A stretch of DNA of 64,000 nt from Topomyia yanbarensis (GCF_030247195.1 NC_080671.1:466670766-466734765); one strand, 5' to 3'; shown: positions 10,842 through 23,229, counted from the first letter of the stretch. Numbers and translations are program-made. The notes: generated by a model not told the origin, from the sequence alone.

Positions 10842-13800
10842 CACTCGGAATACCAAGGGGGTAAAAAAAATGGGAACGCTTACTTTGACCGGTCATATCT
10901 CAGCTGTTACATAATCGATTTTAAATCTGTCTTCACCACTATAAAGGTATGTCTTTTGTGAACACGTCGAATTAAAAAAATAGAAGAATAGAGTTGTCTA
11001 CCGTAAGTTACAGTAAAAAGAGTATAACAAAGTCAGTGAGAAAAAAATGGGAACGCTTCTTTGACTTGCCATATCTTAGCTGTTTGCTCACCAATTTTAA
11101 TTCTTTCTTCACCATTGGATAGGTAAATCTTTTATAAAAACAGTGAACAAAGAATGATGGAAATCAAATTTGTATATCTGAAGTAATTGTAAAAACAGTA
11201 ATTGAGAGTCAGTACAGACGAAATGACTTTTTCTGTTCAAACAATCGTATCACGACCGTTTGTCAACCAATTTCAATTTTCCCTACACCAATGCAATCCT
11301 TAGAGCTTCTAGACTTGTAATATATGCAATAAATAGTAGATTTTCAAAAATTACTATACTTTTTCGAGTTTTTAGGAGATAGGATTTTTACAATGTACGT
11401 AGCATACGGTTGATAGAAATTCTTTGCGACTTGTTAGTTTTACGGTTTGAAAATTACCTGTTTACTCAATAGTTCTACATATTATACATGGATATTATTA
11501 TATCAAAATGTTTGCACGTGTTAGAGTGTGTTAGGACGATTCAGTAAATACGAAGAAGTTCAGAATTTTACAATATTCGTCATATAACTTTAAATTTGAA
11601 GCGATGATCTATACATTTTAATACACCAGTCGATTGTAATTGATGGCGGCTACAATTTCTGAAAAAACACATTTTTATATTTTCTCAAAAAATAGCCAAA
11701 AGTACGTAGAAGTACAGAAATTTCATTTAGTTGGCAAAAAATGTTGAATTCAAAACGATGGCCTATACCTTTTTATATACCAATCGATTATAATTGATTT
11801 TGGTTACAATTTCTGGAAGAACAATTTTTATATTTTCTCAAAAAATAGACAAAAGTACGTAGAACTACAGTAATTTCATTTAGTTGACAAATAGCTTCAA
11901 GTATTCAAATCTATCACCTATTCCATTTATACACCAATCGATTGTAATTGATTTTGGCTACAATTTCTTAAAGAACAAATTTTTATATTATCTCAAAAAA
12001 TAGCCAAAAATACGTACAAGTACAGAAATTTCATTTAGTGGGCAAATAACGACGAATTCTAAGGGATGATTTATACTTTTTTATACACCAATCGATTGTA
12101 ATTGATGGCGGCTACAATTTTTGAAAGAACACATTTTTATATTTTCTCAAAAAATAGACAAAATACGTAGAAGTACGGAAATTTGATGTAGTTGGCAAAT
12201 AAGGTCAAATTCAAAGTGATGGCCTACACTTTTATATATACCAATCGATTGTAATTGCTTTCGGCTACAATTGTTGCAAGAGAAACTTTTCATATTTTCC
12301 CAAAAAAACGACAAAAATACGTAGAAGTACAGAAATTTCGTCTGATTGGCACATAACTACAAATTTCCGTACTTCTACGTATTTTTGGCTACTTTTTGAG
12401 AAAATATAAACAATTGTTCTATCAGAAATTGTAGCCGCCATCAATTACAATAGATTGGTGTATAAATAGTGTAGGTCATCCCTTTTAATTTGCAGTTATT
12501 TGTCAATCAAACGAAATTTCTGTACTTCTACGTATTTTTGTCGTTTTTTTTAAGAAAATATAAAAAGTTTATCTTGTAACACTTGTAGCCGAAATCAATT
12601 ACAATCGATTAGTATATATAAAAGTGTAGTCATCACTTTGAATTTGACCTTACTTGCCAACTAAATCAAATTTCCGTACTTCTACGTATTTTGTCTATTT
12701 TTTGAGAAAATATAAAAATGTGTTCTTTCAGAAATTGTAGCCACCATTAATTACAATCGATTGGTGTATAAAAAAGTATAAATCATCCCTTAAAATTCGA
12801 CGTTATTTACCCACTAAATGAAATTTCTGTGCTTATACGTAGTTTTGGCTATTTTTTTAGAAAATATAAAAATATGTTCTTTCAGAAATTGTAGCCAAAA
12901 TCAATTACAATCGATTGGTGTATAAATTGCATAGGGGATAGCTTTGAATACTTGAAGTTATTTGTCAACTATATGAAATTACTGTAGTTCTACGTACTTT
13001 TGTCTATTTTTGAGAAAATATAAAAATCGTTCTTCCAGAAATTGTAACCAAAATCAATTATAATCGATTGGTATATAAAAAGGTAGAGGCCATCTCTTTG
13101 AACTCGACGTTATTTGCCAACTAAATGGAATTTCTGTACTTCTACGTACTTTTGGCTATTTTTTTGAGAAAATATATTTTTTCAGAAATTGTAGCCGCCA
13201 TCAATTACAATCGACTGGTGTATTAAAATGTATAGGTCATCGCTTCAAATTTAAAGTTATATGACGAATATTTTAAAATTCTGAACTTCTTCGTATTTAC
13301 TGAATCGTCCTAACACACTCTATTATTTAGTAACTTACATACAATAATGTGTTTTTCCACGTTCGTGCAAACATTTTGATATAATAATATCCATGTATAA
13401 TATGTAGAACTATTGAGTAAACAGGTAATTTTCAAACCGTAGATCTAACAAGTCGCAAAGAATTTCAATCAACCGTATGCTACGTACATTGTAAAAATCC
13501 TATCTCCTAAAAACTCGAAAAAGTATAGTAATTTTTGAAAATCTACTATTTATTGCATATATTACAAGTCTAGAAGCTCTAAGGATTGCATTGGTGTAAG
13601 GAAAATTGAAATTGGTTGACAAACGGTCGTGATACGATTGTTTGAACAGAAAAAGTCATTTCGTCTGTACTGACTCTCAATTACTGTTTTTACAATTACT
13701 TCAGATATACAAATTTGATTTCCATCATTCTTTGTTCACTGTTTTTATAAAAGATTTACCTATCCAATGGTGAAGAAAGAATTAAAATTGGTGAGCAAAC

Positions 13801-14069
13801 AGCTAAGATATGGCAAGTCAAAGAAGCGTTCCCATTTTTTTTCTCACTGACTTTGTTATACTCTTTTTACTGTAACTCACGGTAGACAACTCTATTCTTC
13901 CATTTTTTAATATGACGTATTCACAAAAGACATATCTTTCTATTGGTGAAGACAGATTTAAAATCGATTATGTAACGGCGGAGATATGATCGGTCAAAGT
14001 AAGCGTTCCCATTTTTTTAGACCCCCTTGGTAGTCCGCGTAACTTTTTACCCCCTTGGTATTCCGAGTG
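10842..14069. mobile_element. 3.2-kb palindromic (foldback) non-autonomous element flanked by TTAA
   Basis: The ends are inverted repeats starting CACTCGGAATACCAAGGGGG. The left half (10842 to about 12360) is the near-complete inverse of the right half (about 12515-14069). The middle is built of 150-160-base units, each with an ATCGATTGTAATTG-like box next to a GGCTACAATTTCT box. Five units face one way (near 11627, 11785, 11933, 12087, 12240) and six the other (near 12430, 12580, 12735, 12890, 13045, 13190). About 30 extra bases, a second copy of ACCCCCTTGGTA, sit at the right end. No protein is encoded. TTAA duplication suggests mobilisation by a piggyBac-type transposase, but the ends do not begin with the usual piggyBac CCC/CCT. 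Confidence 0.88.
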
Positions 14070-14073
14070 TTAA
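14070..14073. repeat. TTAA target duplication, right copy
   Basis: Removing 10842-14073 leaves one TTAA and continues the LINE endonuclease frame from QTNI into KGKDMS. Confidence 0.85.
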
Positions 14074-16170
14074 AGGCAAGGACATGTCTATCGCTTCTAT
14101 ATATATATACCTCCCAAAGTTCAAATTGGACAACGTCAAATTTTTGAGGTAGTGGAATCCATGGCTGCTCCGCGTCTGATACTGGGAGACTTCCACTCGC
14201 ACAGTATTGTGGGGTTCCCTCTTCAATGATAATCGATCCTCTTTGATATACAATGTTCGTCACGAATTTAATATGACAGTTTTAAATACTGGCGAAACAA
14301 CACGCATCCCCAGACGTCCAAGTGCATTAGATCTATCTCTGTGCTCAACATCACTTCGGTTAGATTGCACGTGGAATGTTGTACCTGATCCTCACGGTAG
14401 CGATCATTTGCCAGTCGTTATTTCAATTAACAGTGAATTAGGCCTCACGAATTCAATCAATGTCCCTTATGACTTGACACGAAATATTGATTGGAAAAAA
14501 TACCAATCTTTAATTTCCACTTCTCTTGTTTCGACGGAAGAGCTACCACCTACCGAAGAATATGAATTTCTAGCGGGTTTGATTATAGAAGCAGCAGAAC
14601 AAACCCAAACGAAATGCAATCCTGGCATGATAATGAACAGTCGGCCTCCTAATCGCTGGTGGGACAAAGAGTGCTCGGAAGCATATGAAGCTAAACAAGT
14701 TGCTTCCAAAGAAATTATGAAACGGAAAGGGTGTACACGTGCGAATTTTGAAATTTATTCGATTTTGCAAAACAAATTTGACAGTCTCCGTCGTGCCAAA
14801 AAGTCTAGTTATTGGAGACGCTTCGTTGATGGCCTGTCAAGAGAAACATCAATGAGTACTCTTTGGAACATAGCCAGAAGAATGAGGAATCGAAACGTAA
14901 CTAATGAAAGCGAAGATTTTTCGAATCGCTGGATATTTAATTTTGCCAAGAAAGTTTGTCCAGATTCTGCTCCTGCGCAGAAAATCATTCGCGATGCTCC
15001 CACAAGTAACGGTTCCATAGATTCGCCTTTGACAATGATGGAATTTTCAATTGCACTCCACTCATGCAACAATAATGCTCCGGGTCCAGACAGAATTAAA
15101 TTCAACTTGGTGAAGAATCTGCCTGACCTAGCAAAAAGACGCTTGTTGAATTTATTCAATAAGCTTCTTGAGCAGAACATTGTCCCGCACGACTGGAGAC
15201 AAGTGAGAGTTATCGCCATTCCAAAACCGGGAAAACCAGCCTCCGATCATAACTCGTATCGACCGATTGCAATGCTATCCTGCATCAGGAAATTGTTGGA
15301 AAAAATTATCCTACGACGTCTCTACCATTGGGTTGAGGCGAACGGCTTGCTATCAGATACCCAGTTTGGTTTTCGGAGGGGAAAGGGAACGAATGATTGT
15401 CTGGCGCTACTTTCGTCAGAAATCCAACTAGCTTACGCAAAAAAAGAACAAATGGCGTCTGTGTTCTTAGACATAAAAGGAGCATTCGACTCTGTTTCCA
15501 TTGATGTTCTCTCAGAGAAACTACATCAATGTGGTCTTTCACCAATATTAAATAATTATTTATACAACTTATTGTCAGAAAAGCACATGCATTTTTCATA
15601 TGGCGATTTGGCAGCATTCAGAATAAGTTACATGGGCCTCCCACAAGGTTCTTGTTTAAGCACCCTTCTCTACAATTTTTACGTGAATGACATTGATAAT
15701 TGTATAGTCAGCCCATGCACTCTAAGGCAACTTGCAGATGATGGCGTGGTTTCTGTTACAGGACCAAAAGCCATAAATTTACAACAACCACTGCAAGATA
15801 GTTTGGATAATTTATCAAGTTGTGCTTTGAAGTTAGGCATCGATTTCTCTACGGAGAAAACAGAGTTGGTTGTTTTTTCAAGGAAGCGTGATCCAGCTCA
15901 GCTTCAGCTTCAGTTGGTTGGTAGAACGATAGCCCAAGTCATGACCTTTAAATATCTCGGAATTTGGTTCGATTCTAAAGGCACATGGGGAGGCCACATT
16001 AGGTATCTGATAAAGAAGTGCCAACAAAGGATAAATTTTCTCCGAACAATAACCGGATCTTGGTGGGGTGCTCATCCAAGTGACGTGATAAGATTGTATC
16101 AAACCACGATACTTTCAGTAATGGAATATGGGTGCATCTGTTTCCGTTCAGCTGCAAACACTCACATTAT
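14074..16170 (+). pseudogene. LINE ORF2, endonuclease C-terminus and reverse transcriptase, 3'-truncated
   Basis: Begins KGKDMSIASIYI, then a shift near 14100-14160, then LILGDFHSHSIVWGS and the GSDHLP catalytic box of the endonuclease (about 14402). From 14207 the frame is open to 16279. RT boxes include NNNAPGPDRIKFNL, SYRPIAMLSCIRKLLEKII, QFGFRRGKGTNDCL, VFLDIKGAFDSV, GLPQGSCLS, LADDGVVS (variant of Y-ADD) and FKYLGIWFD. The element stops near IRFRSAANTHI-like text at about 16165. The following residues match no LINE and are probably another sequence fused at the truncation point. The Jockey/I superfamily fits best. Confidence 0.88.
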
Positions 16171-16830
16171 TGATACCAGTCAAGAGACCACTGCTATATT
16201 TGAAGTGATGACAAATACTAAGCCACGCACGGAGCCTGTGGGACACCAGGGTGCACCCCACTTCCTCTGTCAGGGTTGACTTCCTAGCTCTTCGTGAGAA
16301 CAAGACGGAAACCACTAAGAACACTGTAAACATGAGTTTTGTGGAGATTGCGAGGTGGAGGTGAAAGAGGAGAAGGATTGCGCGGAAAGCAAACTTGCGG
16401 AAGCAGCTCCCTAAGTGGTTCGCTGGAGGATGTTGTGCCCTTCGTCCATTTTCAACAACCCAGCTAGAGACGAGGATCGAACAGTGGGCAAGGAGGACAC
16501 AGTGAAATAAAATAAAAATAACAAAACAAAAGAAAGAAAGGAAACAGCCACAAACCCGTTGAAGCGTTACAGTTGACAAAAACCCAATAGGGAAGACACC
16601 AGCCAAGCGACAGCGTTCGACGAACACCGAGTCGACGAACAATACTGGGTGCAGGAAGGAGCTCCAATTTAAAAAAAAAATCAAGTGGCATGATTCAAGA
16701 CCGACACAAAAAAACTGAGCAGCGCCCAACCTTCAACGAAATGGTCACGTCGAGCTCTTCCGGTTGGGTATTCTGCGTCACGGAGCAGAGGTTATTGCTT
16801 TACCTGACCCAAGTTTAGGAAGGGTATCTC
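16171..16830. other. intronic stretch between two LINEs
   Basis: GC-moderate sequence with an A-rich part near 16500-16560. It could be 5' leader or ORF1 relic of the LOA-type element that follows. No frame is recognisable. Confidence 0.35.
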
Positions 16831-18005
16831 GAATCGCCTGTGCTATGTAGCTGCAGTTGGAAGTGAAGTACTGGATCTCATGTTATGTAGCGCTGAAATA
16901 ATGGAAAAGACAAATAGTTGGCGCCTTTTCTGTCGAATCTATTTTGTCGGACCACAGACACTTAGTACGCTACATAACATGAGGTCCAGTGTTCGCCATA
17001 GAAGCCAAAGAACTCACAGTGCAAAAACACAAACAAATAAGGAAACAAATTAGTGTGTATTCCGCTCACACCTGGGACAGTCAAAAAGAACGGTAAGATC
17101 CAATCAATCCTATAATGACAGTTGCCCTCTTGTAACAAGGTCTGTTGTACGTCGTGAGACATGGTGGAACGAAAATCTAGCAACACTTAGGAAGGTAGCT
17201 AGGCACCTGTTCAATAAAGCGAAGCTTACTGGTAACTGATCAGACAACAGCATCGATCTTACCAAGTATATCGCTGAGTATAGAAAGGTTAAAAATGTAT
17301 CGATATTCGAGTTTTGGGAAAACATTGGAAACTTTGTAGAGGCAGTTTGCTTTCAAAAGTCGTGCGGTAAACTCTTTGGAAAAACTTAGGGTTTTAAACC
17401 GAGGTTGGCTTATAGATCACTACACCAAGTTTAACTTATTCCTCCATTGTTTGGTGCTCCAAAACAAACAAAAGACCGTCCAAACAAAACTAACTGAAGT
17501 TCAGAGGCTAGCGTGTCTCTCTACCACAAGCGCTATGAAGTCAACGCCCACTACAGCTATAGATAGAAGTCATGCTTCATCTACCTTCATTGCACAAACT
17601 TGTTATGGGGGAGACGAGACTTAGCTCTCTGATAGTGCTAAAGGGTAAACCACCATTTGATGGGGATTTAAATGGTCGCCTGGGCATAATAAAGGTACTC
17701 AAACTAAACCGTGTCTTGATCACAGTTCAAGATAAAATGGAGGCTAAACTGAACTTCGACATCTCATATGAGAGCCACATAGTGGAGCAGCAGATGTGGC
17801 ATGTAGATGGACCCATACTACCTCAAGGAACAATATCATTCTAAACAGGTGCTTCTAAAATGGGTGAGCTGACTGGCTCCTGAGTATACAGACCAATTAT
17901 TAAAAAAGCGATATCAACGCGAACGTGGCCTACAGTTTCCCAGGCAGGGGTATGTGCAATATACACCTGCTCGGAGGTGCTAACACATTGTCGCAATGAC
18001 TGGGG
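16831..18005 (+). pseudogene. LOA/Outcast-type LINE relic (endonuclease end, linker, RNase H start)
   Basis: Highly decayed, with an internal deletion. In order: VLDLMLCSAEIMEK with SDHR-like text (endonuclease end, about 16870-16960); NLATLR-HLFNKAKLTGN (linker before RT, about 17170-17240); VQRLACLSTTSAMKSTPTTAI (after RT, about 17498-17560); HLPSLHKLVMGETRLS; and a damaged RNase H opening, TGASKMG, then VYRP (about 17845-17900). The RT core is missing. A combined EN, RT and RNase H order fits LOA-like elements. Confidence 0.7.
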
Positions 18006-18846
18006 CGTTTTTATGTTTGCGAGATCTTGGGACAGTAGAACACCAATAAAAAATGTCATCCCAAATTTTCAACACTGCAAAAGTTAGAGCACCCCGAGTC
18101 CCCACACGAAGTTTGACAAGATCAAAGCGCGGCGCAAAGTAATCAAAATCAGTAAATCACCATCCGCGAAAAATCAGAAACCTAATACACAGTCCCACGC
18201 CAAAAAAGACCAGACATGCATCAATACTAAAACCCGATGCCCCACCTAAGTGAATTAGTATATTTGAGAAAAATCCTTGTAATGCCAGCCTCGAAACCAT
18301 ACAGTCAGAAGATAACACTTATTAACAAGAACAAAAAACACTAGTCATCAGATTGAGACATGCAATGGCGGACAGCCCTTAGATTGCCAAAATTTTGGTC
18401 TATTTTGACCTTTGGGAGCCCTGGCTTGAGACGCTCCAAGTTTAAGGAGTTCCAATGTCAGAGCTCATTAGGGAACGTAGAATTTTGTTTCTTTGAAACA
18501 CATCATTGTTTGAAATTCTTGGATTGATTCGTTTGACAAATTATGAATTATGGGTAATGACTGTCGAGCAAGTTGGCCCTAACTTTGTATTCGAACCTAG
18601 ATTGGCTGCTAAAGCCTGTACCAATATTTCGACATAAATTTCAATCAAGAAGTAGAAGAAAACGAAAAAAAATCTGCAGCGATTATGCCAAATAAACCTA
18701 AATTATAATAATGTAAAACTACCATCATTATAAGCACTTCTCAAAATTATGCCAAAAGTCCGTTATGTTAAATCACCTTACGTCAAACGGCACATCAACA
18801 TTCCCCAGATCCACTCCACCCATATGACAACAACTTGAAGACTTAC
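18006..18846. other. intronic stretch, nothing recognised
   Basis: No gene or clear element. A GGCATAAT-like motif recurs near 18683-18775 and again near 699-805 at the other end of this intron. Confidence 0.4.
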
Positions 18847-20381
18847 CTCTTGAAACTCCTGGTCCTTTGTTTTGGCCATATGAAGAACGTACTCGATCGT
18901 GTCGGAGAACGGATTATTCCGACTGGATTGCCACTCTATAGTCAGCATGCCGATACCGATCGTCGAACCACCACCGGTGGTCAGATGGGTACTGCCCTGG
19001 AGAACAGCAGTGTTCAAATTGCTCACACTGCCATTCACCGAGGACGGGGGATGCTGCGGTGAACTGTTACCACTTCCACTGATCGGTTCTATGTACACTC
19101 GCGGTGCCTTGATGGTATTAGGTGTTGCTGCGGTCGTCACAAAGACGAAATCCTCGGAAAAGTCGCCCATCCCGGCGTGTTTTGTTTCGACCGCTATCCG
19201 GAATGTGTACGCTGTCAGTTCGTGTAGTTTCATCACTTTACAGGTGCTTCGTGTTCCCGTATAAACATTTTGATACTCGCCCGTACGATTGTTCTCCAGC
19301 TCAACGTAGTACCGAGCGAGGTCAGCTAGGTTCTTACCCTCGCCCCAGCGTAGTTTCAAGTGCGAGAACCCGAACTGAATGCACTCCAGCTTTGGTGGTT
19401 TTGGTGGCAGTGGTGCTGTAGCAAATTTGATATACGTTGAGAACGGACCGGTTCCGATCTCGTTCACGGCTTGTATTCTCAGCTTGTACGGTGACTCCGG
19501 ATGTAAGTCATCGATTAACAACTCATTGCGGTTGATATTTACAACCGCACTAGCACTCGTATTATCTAATAAATTCGATTCCGATTCCTCCTGCTGTTCA
19601 TCAGCCGAAGCTGTTGGCGCTTCATCTTCTTGCTCATCCTCATCGTAATCTTCTTCCTCCTGTTCATCATCATCATCGCCTTCGGTAAGGTCATCGTCTT
19701 GTCTGAGAGCTTCCTGTTTGCTGCGATTTCGGCAAAGAGTCGAAGCAGCATCTCTCGATATCACACGATCGCCACACTCGATGTTGTAGTAGGTAATTGG
19801 TGAACCATTGCACTGTGGCGTTTCCCAATCGATAAGTATACTTCTGGCCGTAATTTTGTGCTGCCCTAGAACGGGGACATTTGGCGGGGCCGCTGGAGTT
19901 TTTTGCGAGAATGTCGAAGAGTACCGTGAACTGCCGGCACTGTTGACTGCACATACCCGGAAGTGGTAGTTGGTGAATGGTGCGAGATTTTTCAGCTCAG
20001 CAGTACGCTGCTGACCGTGGTAGACAGTCTGGAAGAGCAGTTCGGCGTCGGCATCACTGGCGGTACTTGACTGTAGGATGTACTCGCTGATCGGTGCCCC
20101 GTTACAGTGCGGTTCGTCCCAGATCACAGTTAGATGAGTTGGCGATTTAATGGAAATGTGCAGTTCGTTGGGTGCATTCGGTTGAGCCGCACCGGCATGG
20201 AAACTGTACTCCTCGGACCAATCACCCGCCCCAACACGATTGATTGCACGCACCTGTACCGTGTACAGTTCACCCGGCCTGAGGTCCTTCACCACACAGA
20301 ACTTGTCCTTGCCACGGTAGCAGGAGCTCCGCGTTTTGTTCGTCATCTCCACCTCCATTTCGTACTCGAGAATAGGTGCAC
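18847..20381 (-). CDS. mtgo: FNDC3-like protein, exon with FN3 domains 5 (part) to 9 (part)
   Basis: This exon is 1,535 bases, about 511 residues. The acceptor (AACAG) is at 20382-20386 and the donor (GTAAGT on the minus strand) at 18841-18846. It enters in phase 1, completing the NGGAPI motif of the fifth FN3 domain. Complete domains then begin near PNAPNELHI, PNVPVLGQHK and PPKPPKLECI, and the ninth starts at KAPRVYIEP and finishes in the next exon. The conserved KLRWGEG and GTGPFS/GAGDWSEE strand motifs are typical of FNDC3. The seventh domain is split by an insert of about 60 residues very rich in Asp, Glu and Gln (about 19555-19715), which the vertebrate proteins lack as far as I recall. 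Reading beyond the donor gives a spurious tail, so the open frame to 18778 overstates the exon. Confidence 0.93.
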
Positions 20382-20445
20382 CTGTTAAAAAAGGTGAAGT
20401 TAGTTTGTTTTTATTGGAACTTATTGGAAGATTTGTCGTGCTTAC
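20382..20445 (-). other. short intron of the FNDC3-like gene (64 bases)
   Basis: The minus-strand donor is GTAAGC at 20440-20445 and the acceptor is AACAG at 20382-20386. The phase 1 split of a glycine codon is preserved on both sides, and this length is typical of short dipteran introns. Confidence 0.9.
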
Positions 20446-21908
20446 CTCCATTGTAATCCGGTTCGTCCCACAGGAGACAGGCGGCGTATGGCGTCGGAGC
20501 ACCATTGCAGTACGGTCGCTGCGGTGCCCTCGGTGGTACCGATTCCGTCGTTACCAGGCATGATTCCGAGAACGGACTGATACCACCAGGACCCTCGCAC
20601 AGTACCCGGATCTGATAGGCCGTACCGGGATTAAGCCGTTCGATTTGCGCTTCCGACTCCTTGCCACTGTAGATCCGTTCGTACATCGAGCAAGAATTGA
20701 TTTCCAGATGGTAGAGACTAATTTCCGCACCACCCGTGTCAACCGGTTGATCCCATTTGACCCTAAATGCTGTGGCGTGAATTTTACCCTTCACCTGAGG
20801 TTTCGTCGGTCGGCCCGGACAGGAGGGAAGTGTATTGAAAATAACCTCCTTACTGAACGGACTTTGGCCATTTTCGTTCTCAGCTTTTACCCTAAAATGG
20901 AATGTCGTTGCTCGTCTTAAACCTACACATTCGTACACGGTGTCCATTCCGGTGTAGATGTTCTTGTAACCGTAGCCCTGGTCCGGGTCGTTCATCTGTA
21001 GCGTGAAACCCTCACTCGGCGAACGTCGCTGCCAGGCGAGTTTGAGCGAGGCTGCCGTTGCGTGTTGCAACGTCGGTGGTGACGGCTGCGGTGGTGGATT
21101 ACCGGCAGTGTTAAATTTCACCAGATCCGAATAACCACTGCGGCCAAACTCGTTCACCGCCGCCAGTCGGAAAATGTAACACGTGGAAGGGTGCAGTTTG
21201 TTCACCGTGAACTGTTTACCTTTCGTTTTACATACCTCTACAAAATCACAATTTTGGGAATTGATCAGGTGAACCATTCCGTTATACTTTCCGTTGTCGT
21301 ACTCGAGAATGTAATTGGTAATGTGTGCGCCATTGTCGGTTGCAGCATTCCAGCGAAGCTGAAGCGAATTTTTTGTTCTAGCTATTAGAATGGGAGTCTT
21401 TGGAACGTCCGGTTCACAAGCGGGCGTATTGAAAACCGTGGCTTCCGTCGGTGATCCATGCAGTTGATCCAGATAAACCTGTAAGCGAACCGTATATTCT
21501 TGGCCGGGTCGCAAGTCCTGCACCATGCAGCTTAGCGAACTACCCTTGAATATGCTTTTGTATTTATTCTCCTTCCCCGGATCACTGAGCAACAGTTCGT
21601 AGTGCAGATCGTGCACATTGAAAGGCAACGGCGATTCAGCCGGAGGAAGTGGACTTGGTGGTGACCATTGGAATAGCGCAGACCGAGACGTAATCTCATT
21701 AACCTGCGGTGATGGCACCGAGCTCAGATGCTCAATGATGGTCTGGGTGTCATCTTCCTCGTCTGGCATGCTGGATGATTCCTCGCCATCTTCAGACGTG
21801 GTCACCGATGATGTCCCATTGCGCTGGACACCTGAAACCGGATGCTGATGATGGTGTTGCTGAAGGGTTTGCTGCTGTTGTAGGTGCTGCTGGTGTTGTT
21901 GTTGTTGC

Positions 21909-21939
<31 letters not shown>

Positions 21940-22020
21940 GGTGATGCTGATGTTTGCGTACATTTCCGTTCACTTCCGTGTGCTTCCGAGGTGAATTGAT
22001 CGGTGTTGTAAGGGAGGCAT
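20446..22020 (-). CDS. mtgo: FNDC3-like protein, exon with poly-Gln/His linker and FN3 domains 1 to 5 (part)
   Basis: This exon is 1,575 bases, about 525 residues. The acceptor is TTCAG at 22021-22025. The first part is a basic stretch (about 15 residues), then a Gln/His tract encoded near 21860-21950, then an acidic Ser/Glu/Asp stretch. FN3 domains follow, with starts near SPQVNEITSRSALFQW, VPKTPILIARTKNSLQLRW, PSPPTLQHATAASLKLAW, GRPTKPQVKGKIHATAF and APQRPYCNGAP. The last is cut by the 64-base intron. The phrases TKNSLQLRW, KGKIH and LNPGTAYQIRV match the FNDC3 family closely. FN3 domains are beta-sandwich protein-interaction modules with no catalytic residues expected. The open frame extends past the donor at 20446 for a few spurious residues. 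Confidence 0.94.
21860..21955 (-). repeat. CAG/CAA repeat coding for a poly-Gln/His tract in the FNDC3-like protein
   Basis: On the minus strand this encodes an uninterrupted run of about 16 glutamines (about 21894-21940), then mixed Gln/His, in the linker before the first FN3 domain. On the plus strand it shows as GTT/GCT triplets. Such tracts are prone to length change by slippage. Confidence 0.9.
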
Positions 22021-22094
22021 CTGAAAAATGAAATTGTATGTATTCAAGGATCTGCTGTTTGACAAGACCTTATAAGTATAGCAATAGTACTTAC
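22021..22094 (-). other. short intron of the FNDC3-like gene (74 bases)
   Basis: The minus-strand donor is GTAAGT at 22089-22094 and the acceptor is TTTTCAG ending at 22021. A split Asn codon (A|AT) keeps the frame. Confidence 0.9.
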
Positions 22095-22392
22095 TCAGTT
22101 CTCTTTGTTTCTGGTCTAGTTTCCGAAGCAGTTTTGTATGCTGCCTAAGCGCTCTCTCATCTTTGTGATACTGATTGTTGGTGGAGTGCGGAGGCGATGG
22201 CGAATGAGTTACGTTAGACTGCGGTGTGTGCAGCGTGTGAGTAGCCCCGGAACCCGTACCTCCTCCTGATGCTGTTCCCGCTCCGGCACCAGAGATGAGC
22301 GGCGATTGGTAGATGTGTGGTGCTCCTGGACTTGGTCCCGCTTGGTAGCCAGCGGCCATAGGGTTGAAGAACTGCGGTGTGGTACCATTAAT
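22095..22392 (-). CDS. mtgo: FNDC3-like protein, proline/glycine-rich N-terminal exon
   Basis: This exon is 298 bases, about 99 residues. The acceptor is CGCAG at 22393-22397 and the donor is GTAAGT just after ELN. It starts in phase 0 with INGTTPQFFNPM. It is rich in Gly, Ser, Thr and Pro, then has a charged stretch (DERALRQHTKLLRKLDQKQREL) likely to be a short coiled coil. Vertebrate FNDC3A/B have a comparable proline-rich region followed by a charged helix before the FN3 array. An internal Met (MAAGYQ) could start a short isoform from a promoter inside the large upstream intron; this is inference only. Confidence 0.88.
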
Positions 22393-23229
22393 CTGCGAAT
22401 AAAGAAAATAAATTACCTATTACAACTAAGCTAATTCCAGGAAGAGCTTTGCACCTTAACAACTATTCTCACACTACGTGGATTACGTGACCGGTCGGAA
22501 CAATTCTCTTCCATGATAGTAGATTATTTAAATAAATCAATCTTAACGATCAAGTAGAAAAACATTCTTCACAATTCCGCGTCTGATTCACTACTGAGAA
22601 CTGACACGTCGCCAAAGAGAGGCAGTTGAATTGCACCTTCTATTACTTTTTTTCAGTGGAGGTACGACTGCAGAACAACTAAAAACGTTATTATCAGCAG
22701 CAGCCACAGCAACAAGTACCTTTCTGACCGAGTACAATCGCGAAACGTACCACGTAGGCAATGTTTATTTGTGAAAAGCTGATTTCAATTTCGCTCGATT
22801 CGACACCGAAGGCTGAAAAGAATTTGAACAGCTGTGAAGTGCAAAGTTTTCAAGCACGCAAGTAGCCGTATAATATGTTTGCCTTGAATGTTTCACTGTG
22901 GCCCAGTACGATAACTCAGGAGGACTTAATTATTTCGCTGAAACTTTTGATCCTAGCTTTCGAATCAATTTGATAGAATTTGATGGAATTTGACAACATT
23001 GCGAGGGATTTGGTTCGGTCTAGAGTGACGACGATTCTCAAAGACTTCTTATTCTTATTACCGAATCTGGTTCTATTTGAAAGCAGTTAGGGTTAATAAC
23101 TTGACCCAGTTTCGAAATCAAGGCCAATCAAAATAAACCGGATGTGGTTGGTAAATAATAGTAGAAGACTAAAAGTTTCTGATCCTCAATTGACCGTCAA
23201 CATAGACGTGCGCAGTCTTTTGCATTTGA

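Larger units (their letters stand above)
639..18846 (-). other. 18.2-kb intron of the FNDC3-like gene
   Basis: Bounded by donor GTAAGT at 18841-18846 and acceptor CAG at 639-641 (minus strand), phase 0. It is filled by nested elements listed separately. Positions 699-805 and 18680-18775, near the two ends, share short motifs around GGCATAAT. Positions 806-1440 show no gene or clear element. Confidence 0.85.

Noticed and set aside
10842..14069. CRISPR-like array of regularly spaced repeats
   Set aside because: Units are about 150 bases, face both ways, diverge gradually and lie inside an inverted-repeat element in a eukaryotic genome.
16148..16729. Minus-strand 193-codon hydrophobic frame
   Set aside because: No domain; it overlaps the end of LINE ORF2 and unassigned repeat DNA, and its Phe/Leu-rich text is what antisense A-rich DNA gives.
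18835..21999. Plus-strand frames through the FN3 exons
   Set aside because: Shadows of the FNDC3-like coding exons on the minus strand.
22600..22900. Promoter of a short FNDC3 isoform just upstream of exon 22095-22392
   Set aside because: Plausible position, but no core promoter motif could be identified with confidence.
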